Part shown: one piece after another, positions 55,244 to 61,447 of the stretch
Numbering within the stretch: the stretch's first letter is position 1
Layout: each line of letters begins with the position of its first letter
Source of the DNA: Coriobacteriales bacterium
GTDB taxonomy: Bacteria > Actinomycetota > Coriobacteriia > Coriobacteriales > Atopobiaceae
Length of the DNA stretch: 61,447 bases
Assembly: GCA_030529625.1 (NCBI GenBank)
Contig: JAUMWN010000005.1
Coordinates: 1 to 61,447, forward strand
Reading direction: 5' to 3'
Notes under the pieces: model-generated
The model's database searches: none
Seen by the model: only the letters and a program-made list of their open reading frames with translations
What the model was told of the DNA's origin: nothing
Translations under genes and position numbers: made by a program

Positions 55244-55267
55244 GTGGGTTCCTCGCTTCCCTAGAGG

Positions 55268-55540
55268 TTATTCGTCCAAGAACTGCTGAGAAGGAGCGGC
55301 CGTGGTGTCTCCCACCACCACCTCCTGCGATGCGTCCAGCAGCACGCGCACCTTTTGCTCGGCTCCCGCCAAACGCTCGCGAAGGCTCTTGAGCAACTCC
55401 ACGCCCCTGGAGTAATGATCCAGTGCGTCCTCCAGCTCTAGGTCGCCGGCCTCCAATGCGCGTACGATCTGCTCAAGCTCGGTAGAGGCCTCCCGAAACG
55501 TCATCTCGTCTATGTTGGTACGTGCCACCTTGCTGTCCAT
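55268..55540 (-). CDS. xseB: exodeoxyribonuclease VII small subunit
   Basis: 90-residue helical subunit that stabilises XseA. The family pattern MTFREASTELEQIVRALEAGDLELEDALDHYSRGVELLKSLRERLAGAEQKV is complete. An extra 18-residue tail (DTTAAPSQQFLDE) follows. AGGAGGAG precedes the ATG. It lies 18 nt after xseA. Confidence 0.94.
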   Translation of the reverse strand: MDSKVARTNIDEMTFREASTELEQIVRALEAGDLELEDALDHYSRGVELLKSLRERLAGAEQKVRVLLDASQEVVVGDTTAAPSQQFLDE

Positions 55541-55558
55541 AACTCCTCCTAACTCGCT

Positions 55559-56950
55559 CTACATTGTAGGTGATTCGTTGGTGCCAAGCACCGACGCGGC
55601 AAACGATCCCGTGCCCAGGCGCACATCCACGTGCTGCCCGATGCTTAGGACAGACGCGTCTTGCACCACGCCCCCCTGATCGTCTCGAACGATGGCATAA
55701 CCACGTGCGAGCACCTTGAGCGGGGAAAGCGCCTCCAGAGATGCTGCAAGCGCCCGCATGGATGCCTGGTGCGGCGCCACGATCCTCTGTGCACAGCCTT
55801 CCAGGCGCTGTGCCAGCACCCGAGCGCTAAGCTCCTGGTTTGCCAACAGCCGCGGCATCGCGTCATGCAGGCGCTGCTCCGTTTGCATGACGTATATGGC
55901 GCGATCCTCCACGAAAGCGAACGGGTCCTCCAGGCACCTTCTGCGGGAGAGCGCGTCCAGGACCGCGCGCTCCCTTGCGATACGGCTCGAGATTGCCTGC
56001 GAGGCTCGCTCAAACGCCATGTCCGTGCGCGAGCGCTCCGCAGTTGTGAGGGCATGCAGCGCCGCACCCATGCGCTGCCGGCGACCCTCTATGGCATCCA
56101 CGATCTCGTCTATGGCGGGTGCGACGGACTCGGCGGCAGCCGTGGGTGTGGACGCCCGGCGGTCCGAGACCATGTCGCAGATTGAGGTGTCGGGCTCGTG
56201 GCCGATGCCGGTGATTACGGGAACCGGGCATGCGGCCACCGCACGCGCCAGGCGCTCGTCATTGAAGGTCATGAGGTCCTCGAACGACCCGCCACCGCGT
56301 ACGAGCAATATGGCCTCCGGCTGCGCCTGCGCTGCTACCGCGAGCGCCCGCATGATGGAGTCTACAGCGTAGGGCCCCTGCACCGCACACCCCACCACGT
56401 CTATGCTCACCAGCGGGTTTCTCCGCGCGAGCGTGCGCTTGACGTCGTCGATAACGCTTCCCGACGGCGAGGTGACCACGGCCACGTGCTCGCAGAAGCG
56501 CGGAATGCGCCGCTTGCGCTCTGCGGCCATAAGACCCTCGGCCTCCAGCTTGCGTGCCAGCGCCGCGACCTTTTGCCTGAGTGCGCCCTCGCCCGCGAGC
56601 TCGAGCCTTCGGGCAATGAACGACAATCTTCCCGTTCCCTTGTACACGTCGAACTTGCCATGCATCACGATGGTGGCACCGTCACGCAGCTCAACGCCCA
56701 GGGCGTTGTACACGTTGCGCCACACGATCACGTCCATGGCGGACTCATCGTCCTTTACCTGGAAGTAACAGTGGCCCGACCGCGCGTTTGGCCCGCGAAA
56801 GCCCGAGACCTCCCCCGTCACCACCAGCGTAGGCATACCGCCCACGCGCGCCTTGGCAAGCGAAATGGCATCGCTCACCGACAGCATGTCGCCGGACTCA
56901 TGCTCGTTTGCGTCTGTGCCTCCCGCGAGCGGGTTTCTTCCAACCGCCAT
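55559..56950 (-). CDS. xseA: exodeoxyribonuclease VII large subunit
   Basis: Single-strand-specific nuclease subunit of 463 residues. N-terminal OB-fold (TGEVSGFRGPNARSGHCYFQVKDDESAMDVIVWRN), then the catalytic core with VVTSPSGSVIDDVKRTLARRNP, ILLVRGGGSFEDLMTFNDERLARAV, PVITGIGHEPDTSICDMVSDRRASTPTAAAE. A coiled C-terminal region follows. The start at 56950 has GTGGAGGTGAGC upstream. Confidence 0.95.
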   Translation of the reverse strand: MAVGRNPLAGGTDANEHESGDMLSVSDAISLAKARVGGMPTLVVTGEVSGFRGPNARSGHCYFQVKDDESAMDVIVWRNVYNALGVELRDGATIVMHGKFDVYKGTGRLSFIARRLELAGEGALRQKVAALARKLEAEGLMAAERKRRIPRFCEHVAVVTSPSGSVIDDVKRTLARRNPLVSIDVVGCAVQGPYAVDSIMRALAVAAQAQPEAILLVRGGGSFEDLMTFNDERLARAVAACPVPVITGIGHEPDTSICDMVSDRRASTPTAAAESVAPAIDEIVDAIEGRRQRMGAALHALTTAERSRTDMAFERASQAISSRIARERAVLDALSRRRCLEDPFAFVEDRAIYVMQTEQRLHDAMPRLLANQELSARVLAQRLEGCAQRIVAPHQASMRALAASLEALSPLKVLARGYAIVRDDQGGVVQDASVLSIGQHVDVRLGTGSFAASVLGTNESPTM

Positions 56951-57025
56951 GCTCACCTCCACAACACTACTCGCCGTACCTCATGTTCTGTGAGTAGCAT
57001 ACCGCACCTGGTGGACAACAACGCC

Positions 57026-57059
57026 TGTCGTGCTCGGAGGACAGCCCCCGAGCACGACA
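57026..57059. repeat. hairpin with degenerate GAGGACAGCCCC core
   Basis: Arms TGTCGTGCTCGG and CCGAGCACGACA (12 bp perfect) around AGGACAGCCC. It is a member of the GGGGACWGTCCCC family and directly abuts the nested palindrome starting at 57060. Confidence 0.7.
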
Positions 57060-57250
57060 TCTGCTGGGATTGCGAGTTGTGCCACGGGACGAGGGGCAAA
57101 TCTGCTGAAAAAGCGAGTCGTGCCACAAAATCTGCTGGGATCTCGAGTGGTGACGGGCACAACTCGAGATGTCGACAGATTCCGTGGCACAACTCAAAAA
57201 TCCAGCAGAAAACGTCAGCACCCCGTGGCACGACTCGCAATCACAGCAGA
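57060..57250. repeat. nested palindromic repeat, copy 2
   Basis: A 191-bp palindrome centred at 57155, filling the rnd-xseA spacer. Each arm has three units. The unit is TCTGCTGGGAT + TGCGAGTTGTGCCAC + a variable GGGACGAGGGGCAAA-like filler. Outermost units pair almost perfectly (57060-57088 with 57221-57250), the middle units pair well, and the innermost stem is ATCTCGAGT/ACTCGAGAT. The symmetrical layout matches copy 1 (561-766), including the centre GAGTGGTGAC-R-GGCAC. No ORF inside is credible. Confidence 0.85.
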
Positions 57251-57290
57251 AAAGCCCGATCAGCCTTCCGCAACGAGCGTGCGCCAGAAT

Positions 57291-58421
57291 CTAGAGCATC
57301 TCGATGCGGCCATCCTTTACGGTGAGGCCCACCTCACCGGAGAGCAGGCCTTCCAAGTGACGACCTGCGACCTCGTAGCGCCAGCCGTCGCTCAGGGACG
57401 AGTGCTCATTCCCGGTTGCAAACGACGCAAGGTCTTGGCGCGTGGCGATGAGGGGCACCGCCACGCCACAACGGTCGGCAAGCACGCGAAGCATCGAGTA
57501 CATGAGGTCCAGCACGCTATCCAGGTCTGCGTTAGTGCGCGGCTTGTGCCGTATGTTGGGGTATCGCATGGGATCTTGCTCCACGCCCCGCGTGACAGCC
57601 TCCACAATCTGGGCCGCATCCCGGTTGGATATGCCGTCCAGCCCCCGAATCCTTCTCAGACGCTCGGGCGTCCGTGGCATCCTGCGACAGATCTCCACCA
57701 CGATTTCATCCTTCATCACCCACTTCTTGGGGATGTCACGCCGCGAGGCCGCCTCCTCACGCCATGCGCATACCTCGCGTGCGACGGAGAGCTGCTTGCG
57801 GGTGAGAGAAGCCGATCGCTTGAGGTGCAGGTAGGAGTTCTGCGGGTCGCGACGCTCCAGGACCGACTCTACGATGGCCTCGAGCTCGGGATCCATCCAG
57901 GCAAGACGACCTTTGCGCACGAGGGCGTCCATCATGCGGTCGTAGATTCGCGGCAGATAAATAACGTCTTCCTCGGCGTACTGCAGCTGCTCCGCGTCGA
58001 GCGGACGCTTGGACCAGTCGGTGAGGCCGTCCGCCTTGTTGAGGTGCACCCCCTCGTACGCCTGCACCAGCGCGCCATACCCCATCTGCATACGATATCC
58101 CAAAAACGACGCCGCAAGCTGCGTGTCGAACAAGGGGCGTGGCACACAACCCATGTGGTCCAGGATAACCTCCAAGTCCTGGTCGCAGGCGTGGAACACC
58201 TTGGTGATGGCGTCGTCCTCAAAGAGCTCCTGCAACGGCGACAGGTCCTCTATGCTCAGCGCATCTATGGCAGCAACCTCGTCGTGCGTGGCAACTTGGA
58301 TGAGACAGAGCTTGGGGTGATAGGTTCTCTCGCGCAGAAACTCCGTATCCACTGCCAACACCCGCGCGCCACGCATGCGCGTGCAGAACTCGTTGAGTTC
58401 GTCGTACGAAGAGAGGAACAT
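57291..58421 (-). CDS. rnd: ribonuclease D with HRDC domain
   Basis: 3'-5' exoribonuclease of 376 residues acting on tRNA precursors and stable RNA. The DEDD nuclease domain has LAVDTEFLRERTYHPKLCLIQ (Exo I), FHACDQDLEVI (Exo II) and YAEEDVIYLPRIYDRM (Exo III). An HRDC domain follows, containing LTRKQLSVAREVCAWREEAASRRDIPKKWVM. It is divergent from the lipid kinase gene (88-nt gap). It is followed by the two palindromic elements and then xseA. Confidence 0.93.
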   Translation of the reverse strand: MFLSSYDELNEFCTRMRGARVLAVDTEFLRERTYHPKLCLIQVATHDEVAAIDALSIEDLSPLQELFEDDAITKVFHACDQDLEVILDHMGCVPRPLFDTQLAASFLGYRMQMGYGALVQAYEGVHLNKADGLTDWSKRPLDAEQLQYAEEDVIYLPRIYDRMMDALVRKGRLAWMDPELEAIVESVLERRDPQNSYLHLKRSASLTRKQLSVAREVCAWREEAASRRDIPKKWVMKDEIVVEICRRMPRTPERLRRIRGLDGISNRDAAQIVEAVTRGVEQDPMRYPNIRHKPRTNADLDSVLDLMYSMLRVLADRCGVAVPLIATRQDLASFATGNEHSSLSDGWRYEVAGRHLEGLLSGEVGLTVKDGRIEML

Positions 58422-58509
58422 GTGTATCCCATTCGTTGTAGCCTTGCCCAGTAACCGCTACCATGGTAACGGAAGTGCCGCCATGATGGCTTGAGGTGTG
58501 GAGGTTGTA

Positions 58510-59487
58510 ATGCGCGTCCTCATAATACATAACGCCCGGTCGGGGTTTGGCTCGGATGCCATTTTTGAGTTCGAGCGTGCTCTGGTGCGCGAGGGTGACG
58601 AGTGCGTGCTGCGCGTTTTGGGCAAGGACACGCGCGAGTGGGAGTACGCCGTCCTTGCCGACGCCGAGCAGTTCGACCTCGTGGTGCTGTCGGGCGGTGA
58701 CGGTACAGTGGCGTCCCTGTTGTACCAATTGCGCGGGCGCAACATTCTCACCTGCGTCTTTCCCTCGGGAACCGCCAACCTCTTCTTTGCCAACCTGGGC
58801 AATGCGGCCGACCCTTATGCCCTCGCGCGCGCCTGCCGGGTGGGAAGGTCGGCCTCCACGGATCTGGGCGAGATTCACTGGCTGGACGAGGACGGCACAG
58901 ACCAAAGCCGAGGCTTCTCGCTGATGGCCGGCATTGGGTTCGACGCGCAAATAATGCAGGCAGCCATTCCAGCCAAGCGCGCCATGGGTCAGGCGGCCTA
59001 CTTTGCCGCCGCGATCGCCAACCTCAAGCCGCAAATACACGACTTCACCATTACGGTAGACGGACAGACGTACGAGCGCAGGGGCATAAGCTGCATCGTG
59101 GCAAACAATGCCATGATTCAGGGAGACATTGAGCTGGTACCCGGCTGCAGCATGACCGACGGCCTTCTGGACCTGCTTGTGGTGGAGGCCGACTACACGG
59201 CACAGCTCGTGCGTCCGCTCTTTGTGGGCCTAGTGGACCGAGATGGCAAGCGCATAGACCGACCGCGCCTGGAAACCTTTAGGGGCACCTCCATTACGGT
59301 GGAGACTAGGGAGCCCGCGCAGATGGAGGTAGATGGCGATCCGGTGGCCCAAGGTATCACACGCTACAGTGCGAGCATACTGCCCAACTCAAACAGGCTC
59401 ATCGTGGACGCACTGTCCCGATACGCCAAGGACGAGGATTCGGCGCCATTGTTTGGAGACACCGAGGATCGGGCATTTCCGCTATAG
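58510..59487 (+). CDS. diacylglycerol/lipid kinase family protein (DagK/YegS-like)
   Basis: 325 residues. DAGK catalytic signature LSGGDGTVASLLYQL near residue 60, FPSGTANLFFANLG, the GIGFDAQIM block and the C-terminal beta-domain with MTDGLLDLLVVE. It phosphorylates a lipid, probably diacylglycerol, for phospholipid turnover. GGAGG lies 5 nt before the ATG at 58510. An in-frame GTG at 58498 is less likely. It is followed 39 nt later by a large membrane protein gene, so the two may be co-transcribed. Confidence 0.9.
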   Translation: MRVLIIHNARSGFGSDAIFEFERALVREGDECVLRVLGKDTREWEYAVLADAEQFDLVVLSGGDGTVASLLYQLRGRNILTCVFPSGTANLFFANLGNAADPYALARACRVGRSASTDLGEIHWLDEDGTDQSRGFSLMAGIGFDAQIMQAAIPAKRAMGQAAYFAAAIANLKPQIHDFTITVDGQTYERRGISCIVANNAMIQGDIELVPGCSMTDGLLDLLVVEADYTAQLVRPLFVGLVDRDGKRIDRPRLETFRGTSITVETREPAQMEVDGDPVAQGITRYSASILPNSNRLIVDALSRYAKDEDSAPLFGDTEDRAFPL

Positions 59488-59526
59488 TCAGCTCGCCGAG
59501 TCAGAACGTACACAAAGGGGACAATC

Positions 59527-61299
59527 GTGACGGCACAGTCATTGGAGACAGACACGCCCATGGACCGAGGCGCCCGCCTGCGCCGTCTTGCCCTTGCGGC
59601 AGGCATACTCGTGTGTTGCTTTGCCCTGTGCGCCTGGCGCGGAGAGTTCCTGTACCTCACCAACGACGACGCCAGCGTTCAGTCGGCCATGGCAAGTGCC
59701 CTTGACGGAGGACCGCTGCCCCTTAACCTGGTGTCTAGGATCGTCTCCACCGCAATCGTCGCGCCCCTGTATATGGCTATTCCCACGGTGCAATGGTGGC
59801 ACGTGTATAGCGTTGCGCTTCTGGGCATGGGCGCGCTGCTGCTCACCTACGCTATCCTGCTCTTGTGCGGCACAAAAAAGACGGGGCTTGTCGCTGGAGC
59901 GCTGCTTGGCCTAGTGCTCAACCTGGTGCTCTTTGCGTTTCCGTTGTGCAGGGTGTCGTTTACCACCGTTCCGGCCGTTTTGGGTGCAGGTGTTCTGGCC
60001 TGGTACTTTGCCACGCCATATAGAGAAACCCTGCGCGTGCGCGTGGCATGCGTGGCGCTGTTCGTGCTCGCCATAAGCCACCGGCAGGCAAGCGGACTCG
60101 TGCCGCTCTGCTTCTTCGTCCTTGTCGTCGTGTATGCGGCCCTGCGCCAACATGGGTTTGCGCTCCGTTCCCTCGTCAAGGCGCTGCCGTTCCTGGCGGT
60201 CCTGGGATGTGTGGCCGCCATCATGGTCTTTGGCGGGCGTGCCCTCAACGCGCGTGTGAACTCCCCCGAGTTCCAGGAGTTCAACAGCGCGCGTATTCGC
60301 TACATGGACTATCCGCATGACTCCTATGAGCAGAACCCCGCGCTCTACGAAGAGGTGGGCTGGGACGAGACACTCTATCGCCTGGTGGACGACTGGTGCT
60401 TTATGGACGATCGCGTGAACGCCCAGACGCTTTCCCACCTCAGCAAGAACAGCACGGCGCGCTCAGGCGGAAGCCCGTCCCTCACAAACGTGCGGGAGGC
60501 CCTCGACGGCATACAGGACAACGACGTCCAGGCAAAGGTGTGCATTGCCGCGTGGGGCGTAACCACCCTGGTGGCGTTTGTCTCACTCGCCCTTGGCCGC
60601 GACCGGCTGGGTCTTGTCACGCTCCTGCTGTGCAGCCTGGCCACGCTCGCCCTGCTTGGGTACCAGTACGTGCAGGGCCGCATCCTGTATCGCTCTTTGT
60701 TCGTGATTCTTGCGCCATCCATTGCGGTTGGCGCGCTGTTGCTTGCCCGACGCATGCAGGATGCGAACCGCGCTCGCCTCTCATACGCTGCGGTTCTTGC
60801 GCTTTGCGTTCTGATGCTTCCCCTCGCCTTCCTCAGCCTGCGTGACACGTTTGACCGCGAATCAGCGGACCAGCTTATGGGCTCATCGGCCATTGAGGAG
60901 AACATCAACCGCTATGCCATCGCGCACAAGCCCACTGTGTTCGTGCGCCACATGGGCGTGGCGAGCTGTACCGATCCCGGCGCGCTGTATCCCTATGACA
61001 AGCCCACCAACGTGTTTCCGTGGGGCGGCTCGCAGTTTGGCTCGAACAGCTTTGAGGCCAAGCTCCAGAAGAACGACCTGGACGACCTAGACGGATCGGT
61101 GTTTAGGGACAAGGGCGCGCTGTTTGTGTCGAGTACCAACATCGACGAGCTGGACCCAACCGACGTCGATGAGTACGAGGACAACCTGCTGGTGCGCACG
61201 CTGCGCTGGCAGCAGGAGCGCTATGGCGCCACGGGAATGCACAAGGTGGATGACATCTGCGACGGCGCCTACGTGTACCAATTCGAGTTCGGGGAATAG
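59527..61299 (+). CDS. multi-spanning membrane protein, possibly GT-C-type glycosyltransferase
   Basis: 590 residues with about ten to eleven predicted membrane helices between residues 20 and 445, and a soluble C-terminal domain of about 140 residues. After the first helix comes an extracytoplasmic acidic motif, LTNDDASVQ. GT-C enzymes commonly have paired Asp or Glu in this first outer loop. The large loop between helices (about 245-340) is hydrophilic. There are no close family signatures beyond that, so function is unassigned. The start is GTG with AAAGGGG upstream. Confidence 0.7.
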   Translation: MTAQSLETDTPMDRGARLRRLALAAGILVCCFALCAWRGEFLYLTNDDASVQSAMASALDGGPLPLNLVSRIVSTAIVAPLYMAIPTVQWWHVYSVALLGMGALLLTYAILLLCGTKKTGLVAGALLGLVLNLVLFAFPLCRVSFTTVPAVLGAGVLAWYFATPYRETLRVRVACVALFVLAISHRQASGLVPLCFFVLVVVYAALRQHGFALRSLVKALPFLAVLGCVAAIMVFGGRALNARVNSPEFQEFNSARIRYMDYPHDSYEQNPALYEEVGWDETLYRLVDDWCFMDDRVNAQTLSHLSKNSTARSGGSPSLTNVREALDGIQDNDVQAKVCIAAWGVTTLVAFVSLALGRDRLGLVTLLLCSLATLALLGYQYVQGRILYRSLFVILAPSIAVGALLLARRMQDANRARLSYAAVLALCVLMLPLAFLSLRDTFDRESADQLMGSSAIEENINRYAIAHKPTVFVRHMGVASCTDPGALYPYDKPTNVFPWGGSQFGSNSFEAKLQKNDLDDLDGSVFRDKGALFVSSTNIDELDPTDVDEYEDNLLVRTLRWQQERYGATGMHKVDDICDGAYVYQFEFGE

Positions 61300-61308
61300 A
61301 AGGAGGCG

Positions 61309-61343
61309 GGCCGTACTCGGGGGACTGTCCCCTTTGTACGGCC
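61309..61343. repeat. GGGGACWGTCCCC hairpin between convergent genes
   Basis: Arms GGCCGTAC and GTACGGCC around TCGGGGGACTGTCCCCTTT. The inner part has the same bases as the one at 53553-53591, while the arms differ but still pair. It lies between the membrane-protein gene and the convergent GGDEF gene, a probable shared terminator region. Confidence 0.75.
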
Positions 61344-61353
61344 TCGAGATCTC

Positions 61354-61447
61354 TTAAGACTCCAAATTGGTATGGGTGCCCTTGCCCTGGTCCTTGCTGT
61401 GGTACATGGCCTCGTCGGCGACCTCGCGCAGGTCGTAAAAGGTGGCC
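61354..61447 (-). CDS. GGDEF-domain protein, C-terminal end (runs off the right edge)
   Basis: The last 30 codons of a reverse-strand gene read ATFYDLREVADEAMYHSKDQGKG and then THTNLES before TAA. ADEAMYHSKDQGKN-like sequence is the characteristic last helix of diguanylate cyclase GGDEF domains. The catalytic site and any sensor domain lie outside the window. Confidence 0.75.
   Translation of the reverse strand, partial: ATFYDLREVADEAMYHSKDQGKGTHTNLES

Noticed and set aside
57030-58454. 474-codon forward open frame running through the nested palindrome into rnd
   Set aside because: Antisense to RNase D. The part over the palindrome translates repeat sequence only.

Overview
The window is a 61 kb piece of a high-G+C Gram-positive chromosome. 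Protein families and gene order fit the Coriobacteriia, probably an Olsenella/Atopobium-like member (Atopobiaceae). The pointers are an actinobacterial-type integration host factor next to gmk, a clostridial-style one-carbon set (fhs, fchA, folD), ATP-type PEP carboxykinase and acetate kinase (anaerobic fermentation), and a hydrogenase-like iron-sulfur sensor. The taxon is inferred, since no rRNA is present. Almost all of the DNA is ordinary housekeeping sequence in long, tightly coupled operons. The unusual material lies in a few signalling or surface genes and, above all, in the spacers.

Layout. 1-5340: start of thrS, a DUF2804 protein, an HD phosphohydrolase, a membrane zinc-ribbon protein and a hydrogenase-like sensor fused to a GGDEF domain. 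5419-11166: a leftward folate/C1 operon fhs-fchA-folD-folE-folC-queD. 11293-15209: nucleotidyltransferase, 5-formyl-THF cyclo-ligase and a CtpE-like P-type ATPase. 15395-19918: a membrane SpoIIE-type phosphatase and a secreted GH5 cellulase with CBM2-like and ChW modules. 20113-21207: an ATPase gene cut by an in-frame amber codon. 21281-24393: comEA-comEC. 24773-27193: mihF-gmk-rpoZ-thiI. 27473-32721: pyrR-pyrB-pyrC-pyrK-pyrD-pyrF behind a PyrR-type attenuator. 32983-36171: tRNA-Asn, then a polysaccharide ABC exporter and a glycosyltransferase.

36267-47514 is one leftward superoperon, rimP-nusA-infB-rbfA-nrnA-truB-ribF-dnaG-rpoD, covering transcription, translation and replication initiation. 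It has a promoter and a terminator-like hairpin in its leader. infB carries an apparent 1-nt deletion and NusA has an extra Cys/His-rich tail. 47705-61447: leuS, pckA, an aldose-1-epimerase-like gene, ackA, a HIT protein, xseB-xseA, rnd, a lipid kinase, a large membrane protein and the end of a second GGDEF protein.

The spacers hold three distinct families of palindromic repeats. The first is about ten hairpins built on a GGGGACWGTCCCC core, whose outer arms differ from locus to locus yet still pair. The second is three 80-102 bp inverted-repeat elements with GTGTCC...GGGAAGAGG ends. The third is two roughly 200 bp nested palindromes made of repeated TCTGCTGGGAT / GCGAGTSGTGCCAC units. No transposase, CRISPR array or prophage gene was seen.
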